Shown: positions 46,942-57,063, counted from the stretch's first letter. The stretch: DNA of 64,000 nt from Photobacterium chitinilyticum (GCF_004104355.1 NZ_RJLM01000015.1:24092-88091); one strand, 5' to 3'. Notes: generated by a model from the letters alone, not told the origin. Made by a program: numbers and translations.

Positions 46942-48243
46942 TTGTTTACTAAACGACGTTTTCTACCCTATTTTTGCACCCAGGCGCTGGGCGCTTTCAA
47001 TGATAATATTTTCAAAAATGTACTGTTATTATTGGTTGCATTTGCAGCGCCAGGCACGCTGTTTCTTGATAGCAACCTGATTATCAACCTGGCCGCAGGC
47101 CTGTTTATCCTGCCGTTTTTCCTTTTTTCTGCCAGTGCCGGTTTGCTGGCTGATAAATATGAAAAATCATGGCTGATCCGCCGTATTAAACTCGCTGAAG
47201 TTGCGATCATGCTTTTGGCGGGTGGTGCATTGTTTACTGAAAGTTATTCTGTACTGTTACTGCTGCTATTTTTAATGGGAACGCAATCTGCGTTCTTTGG
47301 TCCGGTAAAATATGCTTTGCTTCCTCAGCACCTTAACGACAACGAGTTGGTGCCAGGGAATGCTCTTGTTGAGGCGGGTACGTTCCTCGCCATTCTATCC
47401 GGGACTTTGCTCGCAGGCTTGATTGCTGATCAGCCAAATGCTCACTATATTGCTGCCGTCGCGGTTATTGTATTTTCGATGCTGGGGTATCTGATTTCCC
47501 GGGCTATACCAGAGGCTCCAGCCAGTGATCCGGGTATTCGATTTGCATGGCGCCCTATCAAGCATACCGGGCAGGCTATTCAATTGGTCAAAGAAAATAA
47601 AACGGTCTACTCATGTATTTTGGCGATTAGCTGGTTTTGGTTCCTTGGTGCCAGCTATCTGACTCAGTTTGCCCAGTATACAAAACTGTACTTAGGCGGT
47701 AATGCAAGCGCGGTATCTGTCCTACTGGCATTGTTTTCAGTGGGTATTGCATTGGGTTCGCTGTTGTGTGACCGTTTGTCTGGCCACCGTATCGAACCGG
47801 GAATCGTTCCATTGGGAAGTCTTGGTTTAACGGTGTTTGGAGCTGATTTATTATTTTCGACGCCGTCTTCCGTACTGGTTTATACCGATATTATCGGGTT
47901 TATATGTAACCCCGCTTTGATGCGTGTTTACGTTGATTTACTTATGATCGGGATCTCCGGCGGATTATTCATTGTTCCTTTGTATGCCATGATGCAAAAG
48001 CGGGCTAAACGGGAACAATTGGCTCGAACAATTGCGGTGAATAACATTATAAATGCGATCTTTATGGTTGTGAGTGCGATAGCTGGAATGATTTTGCTGG
48101 GGCTTGCTGGAGTGAGTATTCCTCTGTTTTTCTTCATACTGGCAGTCATCAATGCCTTCGTAGCGCTATATATATTTCGCCAGGTACCTGAATTTATGCA
48201 GTGTTTTACTTCTTGGATTGCGGGTAACCGCGCGAGTAGCTAG
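46942..48243 (+). CDS. MFS transporter, LplT-like
   Basis: A 433-residue protein with about 12 membrane segments. The N-terminus FCTQALGAFNDNIFKNVLLLL and the loop GLLADKYEKSWLIRRIKLAE match the lysophospholipid flippase LplT branch of the MFS, which moves lysophospholipids to the cytoplasmic side for re-acylation. The start is TTG 46942, 106 bases after the acyl-CoA ligase; they probably form one transcript. Substrate assignment is by family resemblance and context only. Confidence 0.78.
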   Translation: MFTKRRFLPYFCTQALGAFNDNIFKNVLLLLVAFAAPGTLFLDSNLIINLAAGLFILPFFLFSASAGLLADKYEKSWLIRRIKLAEVAIMLLAGGALFTESYSVLLLLLFLMGTQSAFFGPVKYALLPQHLNDNELVPGNALVEAGTFLAILSGTLLAGLIADQPNAHYIAAVAVIVFSMLGYLISRAIPEAPASDPGIRFAWRPIKHTGQAIQLVKENKTVYSCILAISWFWFLGASYLTQFAQYTKLYLGGNASAVSVLLALFSVGIALGSLLCDRLSGHRIEPGIVPLGSLGLTVFGADLLFSTPSSVLVYTDIIGFICNPALMRVYVDLLMIGISGGLFIVPLYAMMQKRAKREQLARTIAVNNIINAIFMVVSAIAGMILLGLAGVSIPLFFFILAVINAFVALYIFRQVPEFMQCFTSWIAGNRASS

Positions 48244-48290
48244 CGAGATTGATAGAGTTACTTTCTTAAAGTATAGAGTTTAATATTTTC

Positions 48291-48324
48291 ACGGCATTTG
48301 CTTTGTAGGCAAATGCCGTTTTTT
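48291..48324 (+). terminator. terminator after the MFS transporter
   Basis: ACGGCATTTGC / GCAAATGCCGT stem, 7-base loop and a run of six T. Confidence 0.9.
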
Positions 48325-48363
48325 GTATGTTTCTAGCAGCGTATCGGCTTCAAGGCCAAGCTA

Positions 48364-48552
48364 TTAGCGAAATTGGTTCGCATCCGGTAAATAGTCAAAG
48401 CCAGCGTTAGCCAGTCGGGCAACCAGCTTGTCTTTGTCGATATCGTAATACTTAACCAAGCTGTCCAGGCTGCCAAATTCGTCACGGATCTTCATGTTGA
48501 CAATGCTCATCAGCATGACCGGATCCATCGTATCAAATTTTTTCACGTCCAT
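48364..48552 (-). CDS. DUF4250 small protein
   Basis: A 62-residue protein matching DUF4250 (MDPVMLMSIVNMKIRDEFGSLD, DIDKDKLVARLANAGFDYLP, ending NQFR). It is probably a small helical protein; function unknown. Its ATG overlaps the yaeP stop by one base (TAATG), indicating translational coupling with yaeP. Confidence 0.82.
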   Translation of the reverse strand: MDVKKFDTMDPVMLMSIVNMKIRDEFGSLDSLVKYYDIDKDKLVARLANAGFDYLPDANQFR

Positions 48553-48758
48553 TATTTGTCCTCATGATCACTCATCAGTAAATTGGCGGCGGCAAAGGCA
48601 GCTCGCTCTCTGACTTCTTTCGGCACTTCTTTATTGGAAGCAACGTAATCCAGGGCTTTTATCGCGCAGTGGATTGCATTTGGGATATAGCCCAGTTCGC
48701 CACCGCCGATTTGGGCATAGGTCATTCGGATCAATTCGCAGCATTCATAGACTTTCAT
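48552..48758 (-). CDS. yaeP: UPF0253 protein YaeP
   Basis: A 68-residue protein matching E. coli YaeP ([33 protein letters not shown], then [16 protein letters not shown]). Function unknown. The start at 48758 has AAGGAA upstream and gives the family length; a longer frame to 48881 would run through a hairpin and has no homologous N-terminus. A 12-bp perfect inverted repeat (48780-48816) lies in its leader. E. coli has yaeP in the same tilS-to-proS interval. Confidence 0.9.
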   Translation of the reverse strand: MKVYECCELIRMTYAQIGGGELGYIPNAIHCAIKALDYVASNKEVPKEVRERAAFAAANLLMSDHEDK

Positions 48759-48779
48759 GAAATTTCCTTTAATTCGTTT

Positions 48780-48816
48780 ACTCCCTATAGGCACTGAATG
48801 AGAACCTATAGGGAGT
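48780..48816 (-). promoter_or_regulatory. 12-bp inverted repeat in the yaeP leader
   Basis: ACTCCCTATAGG at 48780-48791 and its exact complement at 48805-48816, with a 13-base loop. It is 22 bases upstream of the yaeP start codon and 80 bases after the preceding GGDEF gene. There is no T-run, so it is more likely an operator or leader hairpin than a terminator. Confidence 0.6.
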
Positions 48817-48895
48817 GGACGATTGATAGCCTTACTATAACAGAGGTGTTGGTCATGGTTATGGTAAAGATGGCCTTGCATAGAAGGGAGGGACG

Positions 48896-49750
48896 TTATT
48901 TGTTGCGTTTATGCCGGTATAGCTGCCGGTCGGCGCGGTCGACAATAGCTGTTGAGGTATCACCTTTTTGATATCCGGAAAAACCACACGAGGAGCCGAT
49001 ATTGAGTGTTCGTAGCGTATGGTCATCGTGCATTAGTTGTTGGACACGTTGGGCAACATGCAAGGCTGACTTGTCGGTTGCTGGCTGGAGAAGAACGGCG
49101 AACTCATCTCCGCCAATTCGGTAGCATCGGTCTGAAGCGCGAACGGCCTGCTTAAGGATAGTCGCAAAACGGCGTATAACCTTGTCGCCATCAAGGTGAC
49201 CAAAGCGGTCATTGACTTGCTTGAAGTTATCCAAGTCAAACATCAGCAGTACCAGACCAACGTTTCTCCGTTCGCTCATCGCGATGGCGTGCTGTATATC
49301 TTGTTCAAAGCAGCTGCGGTTGCCAAGCCCTGACAGATAATCACGAAGCGCCATATTTTTGACTCGACGATATTCAATCGCATTCATTAACGGCCCGGCA
49401 AAGAGACGATGATAGGTATGAAGCAGGTTGATTTCGTCTTTGTCTAACGGATAAGGGGTGGAGTATTGTAGTTTGCCTAGTTCGTTTTCACCAAAACGCA
49501 GGATAAAACCTTGGCGGTATTGGGTTGCCTGGCCACGTCTGATTAAGGTGGATGTTTCGTCTAAATCCCAGACCAGACGGCTGATATCGATTTGTTTTTC
49601 GACTTCTCGAGCAAAAATCTCGAATAATAGGCCAAGATCTAGCTTCCCCTGGAGCTTTTGCAGGATCAGCAGGCGCTGATCAGCGCCAAGGGGTTTAGTC
49701 CTTGGTTTGCTATTTTCTGCAAAAATATTATTCCAAAGGGTCGGATCCAT
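48896..49750 (-). CDS. diguanylate cyclase (canonical GGDEF)
   Basis: A 284-residue soluble protein with no membrane segment. The N-terminal ~115 residues resemble a small GAF-like sensor (family not certain). The GGDEF domain has [37 protein letters not shown] and an intact G-G-D-E-F at residues 213-217. An I-site R-A-S-D lies five residues before the signature, so it should synthesise c-di-GMP from two GTP with product inhibition. Upstream of yaeP on the same strand; no signal input is evident. Confidence 0.9.
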   Translation of the reverse strand: MDPTLWNNIFAENSKPRTKPLGADQRLLILQKLQGKLDLGLLFEIFAREVEKQIDISRLVWDLDETSTLIRRGQATQYRQGFILRFGENELGKLQYSTPYPLDKDEINLLHTYHRLFAGPLMNAIEYRRVKNMALRDYLSGLGNRSCFEQDIQHAIAMSERRNVGLVLLMFDLDNFKQVNDRFGHLDGDKVIRRFATILKQAVRASDRCYRIGGDEFAVLLQPATDKSALHVAQRVQQLMHDDHTLRTLNIGSSCGFSGYQKGDTSTAIVDRADRQLYRHKRNK

Positions 49751-49843
49751 ATCAGCGTCAAAAAAAAGATAGGGGGTTAACTATAGGCAATTATTACGCC
49801 ATTTCAACACCTAGAGCATTTTTTTATTAATAAAATACTGATT

Positions 49844-50968
49844 TTATTTTAAAAAGTTGCGAAGGATCGTTTCTTGTTCGAGTGCATCATGATAACCAAG
49901 TTCGATTAAAGCGTTAATATATGCTGGTTCAAACAGAATATAGCTGGAAATAGCAGCATCATCTTTGGGACTCAGCCCGGTCAGGTGCATTAATGCCCGG
50001 GTCATTGGCGGCATGTGGCAGTAATACTTTCGAGCGAGGGGCTCAAAAGACTGGCTGGGGAAAAGATGGATATGCTCAACGATTTTCATGTTGATTTTCT
50101 GTTGCTCGGAAGCCGGTAAAGCCTGTAACAATTCATTGGTACGTGACAGGTGTTCAAGATCGGCTGTGAGGGTATCGCTGAAGACGGTATCCATTAGGTG
50201 GCCACTCAGTGCGGCTAGGCCGGGTGCAGAGGTATGATCTCTTTCATTGATTTTCTGGTTGATCAAATCGATGATCAGTATTTTGTCAGCCCCCATTTTT
50301 AACGAGGGCCGAAGAGGAGCAAGCTGGTGGATGGAACCGTCGCCATAATACGTCTGGCCGATTCGGGTCGCCGGAAAAACCAGAGGGATTGCCGCCGATG
50401 CCAACAAGTGCTCAGTGGTGATCAAAGAGCGGCGTCCCTTTGATTTTGCTCGATCCCACTCCTTAAGCTCCTTTTGCCCCTGAAAAAAGCTGACAGACTG
50501 CCCGCTCTTGTAGCTGGAGACGGTGATAGAGATCCCTTCTAGGTTTCCGGCAAGGATTTGTTTTTCCAGTCGTTCATAGTTATTTACTTGATTTAACAGC
50601 TGACGAAGCGGGCGATTATTTAGCAGCCCGAACGGAGGGCGTTCATGATGTTCGGCTTGCAGACGGGCAAACCATTGGCCGGCAAGGTAACTTGTCATGC
50701 CATAAGAGCTGGCGCTAAAGACTCGGCGACTATGGAGTCGCGACCAAATCCACTCCAACTTTTTGACGCCCAGGCGAAAACAAGAGGCATAACTGGCTAT
50801 TGATATGACATTGATGGCACCGGCCGAGGTGCCGGAATAAATCGTGAATGGGCTGTGGTGAACTCGTGGGTACCATTCAGAAATGGCTTTGAGCACCCCG
50901 ACTTGATAGGCCGCCCGGGCTCCGCCGCCTGATAATAATAAGCTGATTTTTGGCTTATCCTTTGCCAT
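49844..50968 (-). CDS. patatin-like phospholipase
   Basis: A 374-residue patatin-family acyl hydrolase. It has an oxyanion GGG in LLLSGGGARAAYQVG near residue 12, the nucleophile G-T-S-A-G in IYSGTSAGAINVIS, and the dyad Asp in TYYGDGSIHQLAPL. There is no signal peptide, so it is cytoplasmic or peripheral to the membrane and probably a lysophospholipase or phospholipase. The C-terminal ~100 residues are a separate helical part. It lies between the diguanylate cyclase and proS on the minus strand. Confidence 0.9.
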   Translation of the reverse strand: MAKDKPKISLLLSGGGARAAYQVGVLKAISEWYPRVHHSPFTIYSGTSAGAINVISIASYASCFRLGVKKLEWIWSRLHSRRVFSASSYGMTSYLAGQWFARLQAEHHERPPFGLLNNRPLRQLLNQVNNYERLEKQILAGNLEGISITVSSYKSGQSVSFFQGQKELKEWDRAKSKGRRSLITTEHLLASAAIPLVFPATRIGQTYYGDGSIHQLAPLRPSLKMGADKILIIDLINQKINERDHTSAPGLAALSGHLMDTVFSDTLTADLEHLSRTNELLQALPASEQQKINMKIVEHIHLFPSQSFEPLARKYYCHMPPMTRALMHLTGLSPKDDAAISSYILFEPAYINALIELGYHDALEQETILRNFLK

Positions 50969-51053
50969 TCAAGCTGCTCTCTATTTCCCTTTATTATCCT
51001 TTACTATATACCGAAAGCTGTTGAAAATGCGCGACCCAGAACGTTTTCCGGAA

Positions 51054-51081
51054 ATAAAAAAGCCTCCGCAAGGGAGGCTTT
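51054..51081 (-). terminator. terminator after proS
   Basis: AAAGCCTCC / GGAGGCTTT stem; on the minus strand it ends in a T-run (complement of the A-run 51056-51061). Confidence 0.88.
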
Positions 51082-51103
51082 GTATTTAGTACCGAATCGG
51101 TAA

Positions 51104-52819
51104 TTAAGCTAACTTCTGCTTAACAAAGTCAATGATATCGGATACAGCAACACTTTCTTTGGTGCCGGCACGACGGTCTTTGTATTCCATCTCGCCATTT
51201 TCCAGGCTGCGGTTACCGATAACGATAGTATGAGGGATACCGATCAGTTCATGATCTGCAAACATCACACCAGGGCGTTCTTTACGGTCATCAAATAGTA
51301 CTTCGATACCGGCCGCAGTTAGTTCAGCATATAACTTTTCAGCGGCTTCTTTAACTTCGGCAGATTTCGCCATGTTCATCGGTACGATAGAAACCTGGAA
51401 CGGTGCAATCGCACTTGGCCAGATAATACCGTTCTCGTCGTTGTTCTGCTCGATTGCAGCAGCCACTACGCGGGTACAGCCAATACCGTAACAACCCATT
51501 TCCATGATGGTGTTTTTACCATCTGGACCAAGAACGCCTGCGTTCATTGATTTTGAGTAGTTGTTACCCAACTGGAAGATATGACCAACTTCGATACCGC
51601 GCTTCAGTAGAAGGGTACCTTGGCCGCATGGACTAGGATCGCCTTCAACCACGTTACGTAGATCTTCAATTTGACCAAGTTCAACGTCACGGCCCCAGTT
51701 GATACCGAAGTAGTGCTTGTCGTCGATGTTGGCACCGGCGCCGAAGTCACTCATTACTGCCACTGAGCGGTCAACGATGAATGGTACTGGTAGGTTTACT
51801 GGGCCTAGAGAGCCAGGACCTGCGTTAACCAGGGCACGGATTTCTTCTTCGGTTGCAAACTCAAGTGGTGCTGCAACACAAGAAAGGTTTTCGGCCTTGA
51901 TTTCGTTTAGCTCATGATCTCCACGGATGATCAGTGCAATAAGATCGGCTTCAACTTCATCGGATGCTTTAACAAACAGGGTTTTCACCGTGTTTTCGAT
52001 AGCGATACCGTGTTGCTCAACTAGCTCTGCGATAGTTTTTGCATTTGGCGTATCAACCAGCGTCATCTCTGCGGTTGGTGCAGCACGTTCTGTCGTCGGT
52101 GCTAGCGCCTCTGCTTTTTCGATGTTTGCTGCGTAGTCTGAGTCCGTCGAGAAGGCAATCAGGTCTTCACCGCTTTCTGCCAGCACGTGGAACTCGTGAG
52201 AGCCAGAACCACCGATGGAACCGGTATCAGCCAGTACTGGACGGAAATCCAGACCCATGCGGCTGAATACGTTGCAGTATGCCTGGTGCATAGTTTCGTA
52301 TGTTTCAACCAGGCTCTCTTTATCCAGGTGGAAAGAGTAGGCATCTTTCATGATGAACTCACGTGAGCGCATTACACCGAAGCGCGGGCGAACTTCGTCA
52401 CGGAATTTAGTCTGGATCTGGTACAGGTTCAGAGGAAGCTGCTTGTAAGATTTCACTTCGTTGCGAACCATATCCGTGATCACTTCTTCGTGAGTCGGAC
52501 CTAGTACAAACGGTCGGTCGTGGCGGTCTGCGATACGTAGAAGCTCGGGACCAAACTTGTCCCAGCGCCCAGTTTCTTCCCATAGTTCAGAGGGCTGAAC
52601 CACGGGCATTAACGTTTCGACTGCACCGGCATTGTTCATTTCTTCACGAACAATGTTTTCGACCTTACGCAGAACACGCAGACCTGTAGGTAGCCAGGTA
52701 TATAGACCTGAAGCCAGCTTACGGATCATACCTGCACGTAGCATCAGCTGGTGGCTGATAACTTCTGCGTCGTTTGGAGTCTCCTTCAGCGTTGAAAGAA
52801 GATATTTACTGGTACGCAT
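51104..52819 (-). CDS. proS: prolyl-tRNA synthetase
   Basis: A 571-residue class II synthetase of the bacterial type with an inserted editing domain. Motif 2 region is [19 protein letters not shown]; the INS editing domain spans about residues 225-400; the late [13 protein letters not shown] is motif 3, followed by the anticodon-binding domain. Length matches E. coli (572). It has its own terminator at 51054-51081. Confidence 0.98.
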   Translation of the reverse strand: MRTSKYLLSTLKETPNDAEVISHQLMLRAGMIRKLASGLYTWLPTGLRVLRKVENIVREEMNNAGAVETLMPVVQPSELWEETGRWDKFGPELLRIADRHDRPFVLGPTHEEVITDMVRNEVKSYKQLPLNLYQIQTKFRDEVRPRFGVMRSREFIMKDAYSFHLDKESLVETYETMHQAYCNVFSRMGLDFRPVLADTGSIGGSGSHEFHVLAESGEDLIAFSTDSDYAANIEKAEALAPTTERAAPTAEMTLVDTPNAKTIAELVEQHGIAIENTVKTLFVKASDEVEADLIALIIRGDHELNEIKAENLSCVAAPLEFATEEEIRALVNAGPGSLGPVNLPVPFIVDRSVAVMSDFGAGANIDDKHYFGINWGRDVELGQIEDLRNVVEGDPSPCGQGTLLLKRGIEVGHIFQLGNNYSKSMNAGVLGPDGKNTIMEMGCYGIGCTRVVAAAIEQNNDENGIIWPSAIAPFQVSIVPMNMAKSAEVKEAAEKLYAELTAAGIEVLFDDRKERPGVMFADHELIGIPHTIVIGNRSLENGEMEYKDRRAGTKESVAVSDIIDFVKQKLA

Positions 52820-52947
52820 TGATGGTATCCGTTGGTTGATATGAATGTGATAAGTGATGGGGACATCCCCAGCCGCTCAAAGAGGCGGTAACCGTATATA
52901 CTACCAGCCATTTGTCTGTTCGCCAAAAAGAACAGGCAGGCGTGCGA

Positions 52948-53661
52948 TTAATCTTGTCTATTTGCGACCGGCTTTTCCAGGGCAGTAACCGTCACTTTCT
53001 CGTCATCGACGGTGAACTTAACATTGTAGTCGAATAAGTGGACAGCATACTCCTTGCTGTCTGGTTTGCCTTTTTTATAGGCCGGGCGTGGGTCTTGCGC
53101 CAGTACTTCTTCAATCACGGCCCGGTGCCTTGTCGGTTGCTTGCCTGTCAGTTGAGATCCGGCCTTGTCGGTAAAGCTCACTGCTAAGGTATCAGGCTCA
53201 TCGTTCGCAAAGCCGCCTGTTGCCAGTGGCAGGCTGTCGGAGTAGGGAATGTAGGGCTTGATATCAACAATGGGTGTTCCGTCAACCAAGTCAACTCCGC
53301 CCAGTTCGATAATTACATCTTTGCCGTCTTGGCGAATTCCCTTGAGCTCAACCGCAGACATACCGATGCCGTTAGGCCTAAAGGTTGCCCGGCTGGCAAA
53401 CACACCAATCCGTTCATTGCCACCAAGGCGGGGGGGACGAACTGTCGGTCGCCAACCTGCCTCAAGGTTTTGATCAAACAAAAATAATAGCCATAGATGG
53501 CTGAACTGTTCAAGGCCCCGAACAGCTTCTAGTGCGTTGGCTTCTCCCTGGAGAACGATTTCTGAACGGGCACTTGGCACCAATCCAGGTTGACGCGGAA
53601 CGGCAAATTTTTCCTTGTAGGGAGAGCGAATGATACCGATTGGCTCAATTTGATATGACAT
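52948..53661 (-). CDS. trmO: tRNA (adenine(37)-N6)-methyltransferase TrmO
   Basis: A 237-residue TsaA/YaeB-family enzyme that methylates t6A37 in threonine tRNA. Motifs: IGIIRSPYKEKFAVPRQPGL, QFSHLWLLFLFD, GNERIGVFASRATFRPNGIGMS, GVDLVDGTPIVDIKPYIPYSD. The start at 53661 (MSYQIEPIG) fits the family length; upstream in-frame codons would add a non-homologous hydrophobic stretch. It diverges from rpmE2. Confidence 0.94.
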   Translation of the reverse strand: MSYQIEPIGIIRSPYKEKFAVPRQPGLVPSARSEIVLQGEANALEAVRGLEQFSHLWLLFLFDQNLEAGWRPTVRPPRLGGNERIGVFASRATFRPNGIGMSAVELKGIRQDGKDVIIELGGVDLVDGTPIVDIKPYIPYSDSLPLATGGFANDEPDTLAVSFTDKAGSQLTGKQPTRHRAVIEEVLAQDPRPAYKKGKPDSKEYAVHLFDYNVKFTVDDEKVTVTALEKPVANRQD

Positions 53662-53739
53662 CTGAATAACGCCTTTTTTCTGATAGCGCAGAACATAGCA
53701 TAAAAAAACACTTGACCATGACATGAGAATTATTATCAA

Positions 53740-53756
53740 ATGTTATGTTATAACAT
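53740..53756 (+). promoter_or_regulatory. Zur box upstream of rpmE2-rpmJ2
   Basis: ATGTTATGTTATAACAT, a 7-3-7 inverted repeat equal to the core of the gammaproteobacterial Zur operator (ATGTTAT-N3-ATAACAT). It overlaps a -10-like TATAAC (53749-53754) 36 bases before rpmE2, so zinc-loaded Zur would block transcription. Confidence 0.85.
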
Positions 53757-53792
53757 ATCGATAGTGATTTGCTACCAGATGAGGAACGAAAG

Positions 53793-54056
53793 ATGAAACC
53801 AGGTATTCACCCCGAGTATCGTACCGTTGTATTTCACGATACGAGCGTTGATAAACATTTCTTGGTGGGTTCAACATTGAAAACGGATAAAACCATCACT
53901 TGGAAAGATGGTCAGGAATATCCTTATTACACCCTGGATGTGTCCTCGGAGTCACACCCGTTCTATACCGGCAAGCAACGTGTGATCAGTACTGAAGGCC
54001 GAATGGCAAACTTCAGCCGCCGATTTGGTCAATTTGGCACAAAGAAGGACAAGTAA
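53793..54056 (+). CDS. rpmE2: 50S ribosomal protein L31 type B
   Basis: An 87-residue type B L31 (YkgM-like) without the zinc-binding cysteines of the standard protein; motifs [27 protein letters not shown] and FSRRFG are intact. It replaces the zinc form of L31 under zinc starvation, freeing zinc. The ATG at 53793 has GAGG upstream. It heads a two-gene unit with rpmJ2 under a Zur box. Confidence 0.96.
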   Translation: MKPGIHPEYRTVVFHDTSVDKHFLVGSTLKTDKTITWKDGQEYPYYTLDVSSESHPFYTGKQRVISTEGRMANFSRRFGQFGTKKDK

Positions 54057-54057
54057 A

Positions 54058-54198
54058 ATGAAAGTATTGAGCTCGCTGAAAAGCGCGAAATCCCGTCACC
54101 GAGACTGTCAGGTGGTAAAACGACGAGGCCGTATTTTCGTCATCTGTAAATCCAACCCAAGGTTCAAAGCAGTACAAGGAAAGGCGAAGAAAAAATAG
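54058..54198 (+). CDS. rpmJ2: 50S ribosomal protein L36 type B
   Basis: A 46-residue protein starting [14 protein letters not shown] and continuing [20 protein letters not shown], then [11 protein letters not shown], the type B (zinc-independent, YkgO-like) form of L36. It begins one base after the rpmE2 stop. It is the partner of rpmE2 under the same Zur box. Confidence 0.95.
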   Translation: MKVLSSLKSAKSRHRDCQVVKRRGRIFVICKSNPRFKAVQGKAKKK

Positions 54199-54216
54199 TG
54201 TTTTGCTGTTACTAAG

Positions 54217-54249
54217 CAAAGAGGCTTCCCAGGTAGGGAAGCCTCTTTG
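54217..54249. terminator. terminator between rpmJ2 and metQ
   Basis: A 14-bp perfect stem CAAAGAGGCTTCCC / GGGAAGCCTCTTTG with an AGGTA loop, between convergent genes. The T-rich tail is better on the plus strand. Confidence 0.85.
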
Positions 54250-54292
54250 TTATTCATCAGAATTTAATAACAAGGTCTGTTGGTAAAAAGAG

Positions 54293-55108
54293 TTACCAAC
54301 CTTTTACAATGCCACCTTGGAAAATCTCTTTTGCCGCGGTATATACCGCTTCTGATTGATAGGCTTTAACGAAAGCCTGTACGTTCTCAGCATTAACATT
54401 GTCTTGGCGAGCAACGATTAAGTTCACGTATGGTGATTCCTTGTCTTCGACAAATACACCGTCACGCTCGGGCGTTAGGTTAATGCTGCTGGCATACGTT
54501 GTATTGATGATCGCAAGTGCAACATCGTCAAGAGAACGTGGAAGTTGTGCCGCTTCTAACTCAACAATTTTCAGATTCTTAGCGCTGCCAACAATATCCA
54601 GTACCGTTGCAGTCAGGCCTGCACCTTCTTTTAGCTTCAGCAAGCCTTGCTGTTGAAGCAGCAACAGTGAACGGCCAAGGTTTGTTGGATCGTTTGGCAC
54701 TGCAATCTGGTCACCATCCTTCAGCTCGTCAATTGACTTGATTTTGCTTGAGTAGGCAGCAATCGGATAAACGAAAGTATTGCCTGCGACGGCAAACTTG
54801 TAACCTTGATCCGTGACTTGCTGATCAAGGTATGGTTTGTGTTGGAAAGCATTGATATCGATAGAACCGTCTTCCAGTGCCGCATTGGGTGAGATGTAGT
54901 CAGTAAAGGTAATTAGTTCAACATCAAGCCCGTATTTGTCCTTGGCTTCCTTAGCTGCGACTTCTGCTACCTGAGCTTCTGCTCCTGCCATAACCCCAAT
55001 TTTAATTTTGCTGTTATCGACTACGGTTTCTTTTTCTCCGCAACCGGTTAATACAAGAGCTGATGCCAAACCTGCGACAGCAAAAATATTCTTTAGATTA
55101 AACGCCAT
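54293..55108 (-). CDS. metQ: D/L-methionine-binding lipoprotein MetQ
   Basis: A 271-residue NlpA/MetQ-family periplasmic binding lipoprotein. The signal peptide ends in the lipobox L-T-G-C (lipidated Cys near residue 23). The binding domain has ITFTDYISPNAALEDGSIDINAFQHKPYL and AVPNDPTNLGRSLLLLQ. It delivers methionine to MetNI. It is the last gene of the metNIQ operon. Confidence 0.95.
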   Translation of the reverse strand: MAFNLKNIFAVAGLASALVLTGCGEKETVVDNSKIKIGVMAGAEAQVAEVAAKEAKDKYGLDVELITFTDYISPNAALEDGSIDINAFQHKPYLDQQVTDQGYKFAVAGNTFVYPIAAYSSKIKSIDELKDGDQIAVPNDPTNLGRSLLLLQQQGLLKLKEGAGLTATVLDIVGSAKNLKIVELEAAQLPRSLDDVALAIINTTYASSINLTPERDGVFVEDKESPYVNLIVARQDNVNAENVQAFVKAYQSEAVYTAAKEIFQGGIVKGW

Positions 55109-55177
55109 GTAACTTCTCCTTAAAGCGGGGTTTTCCGTAATACTAGATGGTAATTATTGATTAATGTTATTTTCTGT

Positions 55178-55864
55178 TTAGCGGTGATCGGCACGCTTGA
55201 CCAGATGGTCGCCTACCGATTGAATGATTTGCACCAGAATGACCAGCATGACCACGGTGATCATCATGACGGTGCCATCAAAGCGCTGGTAGCCATAACG
55301 AATGCCGACATCGCCCAGCCCTCCGCCCCCGACTGTACCGGCCATGGCCGAGTAGCTAACCAGTGTTACTAAAGTAATAGTGACCGCATTGATGATCCCC
55401 GGCAGTGCCTCGGGAAGCAGCACCTTGTTGATGATCTGTCGTGGGGTGGCTCCCATAGCCTGAGCGGCTTCAACCAAGCCTGTTGGTACTTCCAGCAGAG
55501 CCCCTTCAACCAGGCGGGCAATAAAAGGAATTGCCCCAACAGTTAGCGGAACGACTGCCGCAGCGGTACCGATAGAGCTGCCGACAACAAAACGGGTAAA
55601 CGGGATGATGGCAACGAGCAAAATAATAAACGGGATAGATCGACCGATATTAGTGACTGTGCCCAGTATCTTGTTCAGTGCCCTGTTCTCGAGTAGACCG
55701 TTGTCTTTGGTAAGGTGGAGAGCAACACCGGCAGGAATACCGATAGCAAAACCAATTAAGCCGGAAGAAAAAACCATCAGCAGCGTTTCGCCTAGCGCAT
55801 CAACTAGCAAGTAGGTAAGGCGTTCGTTGGCTTGCCACCAGTTAGCAATAGACTCAAGCAACAT
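55178..55864 (-). CDS. metI: methionine ABC transporter permease MetI
   Basis: A 228-residue permease with five to six membrane segments and the EAA coupling loop [25 protein letters not shown]. It overlaps the end of metN by 11 bases, so the two are translationally coupled. Confidence 0.95.
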   Translation of the reverse strand: MLLESIANWWQANERLTYLLVDALGETLLMVFSSGLIGFAIGIPAGVALHLTKDNGLLENRALNKILGTVTNIGRSIPFIILLVAIIPFTRFVVGSSIGTAAAVVPLTVGAIPFIARLVEGALLEVPTGLVEAAQAMGATPRQIINKVLLPEALPGIINAVTITLVTLVSYSAMAGTVGGGGLGDVGIRYGYQRFDGTVMMITVVMLVILVQIIQSVGDHLVKRADHR

Positions 55865-56888
55865 AACCCAATACCTCTACATTAACTTTGTGATCACGAA
55901 GGAAAGCAATTGCTTGCTCTGCGGCTTGCTCGGTACCAAATAACTCGGCCAGCATCAGGCCAAACTTTACGCCGCCGGCATAGTCCATGTCAGAGCTTAG
56001 AATGCTGATATCAATGTTGAATTCCCGAGCAACTTGGCTGATCAGCGGGGCATCAACCGATGCTCCGGTAAATTCAAGCCGTACTAAGGGGTAACTGTTA
56101 TCAACACGCTGATCGACAAGTCGTGCCTTGTAATCTTCAGGGATGGATAAATCCAGCGTCGAGCGGATGAAGTTGCGAGCCAGCTCTGTTTTAGGGTGGG
56201 CAAAAATTTCGCCGACAGGCCCTTTTTCTACCAGTTCGCCGTCGCCAATAATAGCCACTTCTGCACAGATGCTTTTTACCACGTCCATTTCATGGGTGAT
56301 CAGCAAAATAGTGAGATTAAGCTTGCGGTTGATCTCTTTTAGCAGCTCGAGAATCGACTGGGTAGTCGCCGGATCCAGTGCACTGGTTGCTTCATCACAC
56401 AGTAAAACTTTAGGGTCGGACGCCAATGCTCGGGCAATCGCAACACGTTGTTTCTGGCCACCACTCAGGTTTGACGGGTAAGACTCACTTTTGTCGACCA
56501 GCCCAACCAGCTGTAATAGCTCGTTAACCTTGGTTTTGGTGTCAGCTTTTGTTGTTCCTGCGAGTTCAAGTGGCAGGGCAATATTGTCAAAAACTGTACG
56601 GGATGAAAGCAGGTTGAAATGCTGGAAAATCATGCCAATTTTGCGGCGTGCTAACGTCAGGTCTTGATTGGAAAGCTGGGTTAGATCGATACCGTCAACA
56701 ATAACGTGGCCATTGGTTGGTTTTTCCAGCAGATTGACGCAACGGATCAGGGTACTTTTCCCTGCACCGGAAGAGCCGATTACGCCGAAGATGGTGCCTT
56801 GCTCAATGGTAAGATTGATATCACGCAGTGCGTTGATTTCCTTCTCCCCCTGATAGAACACTTTATTTACTCTATTTATTTCTATCAT
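55854..56888 (-). CDS. metN: methionine ABC transporter ATP-binding protein MetN
   Basis: A 344-residue ABC ATPase. Walker [10 protein letters not shown], signature [15 protein letters not shown], Walker [14 protein letters not shown]-loop THEMD. The C-terminal ~80 residues are the NIL/ACT-like domain that binds methionine and inhibits transport. The ATG at 56888 has AGGAAG upstream and matches the family N-terminus; an upstream in-frame codon adds 12 non-homologous residues. First gene of metNIQ, under MetJ control. Confidence 0.96.
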   Translation of the reverse strand: MIEINRVNKVFYQGEKEINALRDINLTIEQGTIFGVIGSSGAGKSTLIRCVNLLEKPTNGHVIVDGIDLTQLSNQDLTLARRKIGMIFQHFNLLSSRTVFDNIALPLELAGTTKADTKTKVNELLQLVGLVDKSESYPSNLSGGQKQRVAIARALASDPKVLLCDEATSALDPATTQSILELLKEINRKLNLTILLITHEMDVVKSICAEVAIIGDGELVEKGPVGEIFAHPKTELARNFIRSTLDLSIPEDYKARLVDQRVDNSYPLVRLEFTGASVDAPLISQVAREFNIDISILSSDMDYAGGVKFGLMLAELFGTEQAAEQAIAFLRDHKVNVEVLGYVA

Positions 56889-57034
56889 CGAACTTCCTAA
56901 ACCGTATACCAGTTGCCATGGCAAATTTTACAAGGATAAAAGCTTGTAAACACTGGTATATCGTAATGCTGTTTGTTGTATTTACTTTGTCATTGTTTTG
57001 TGCGAAAAGTGTTTACTAACCGCATCTGTTGTTG

Positions 57035-57063
57035 ATGCTAGGGTGTCTAGACGGCTAAGTCAA
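57035..57063 (-). promoter_or_regulatory. metNIQ promoter
   Basis: On the minus strand, TTGACT (57063-57058) and TAGCAT (57040-57035) are 17 bases apart. The -35 hexamer and spacer lie within the MetJ operator. Confidence 0.6.
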
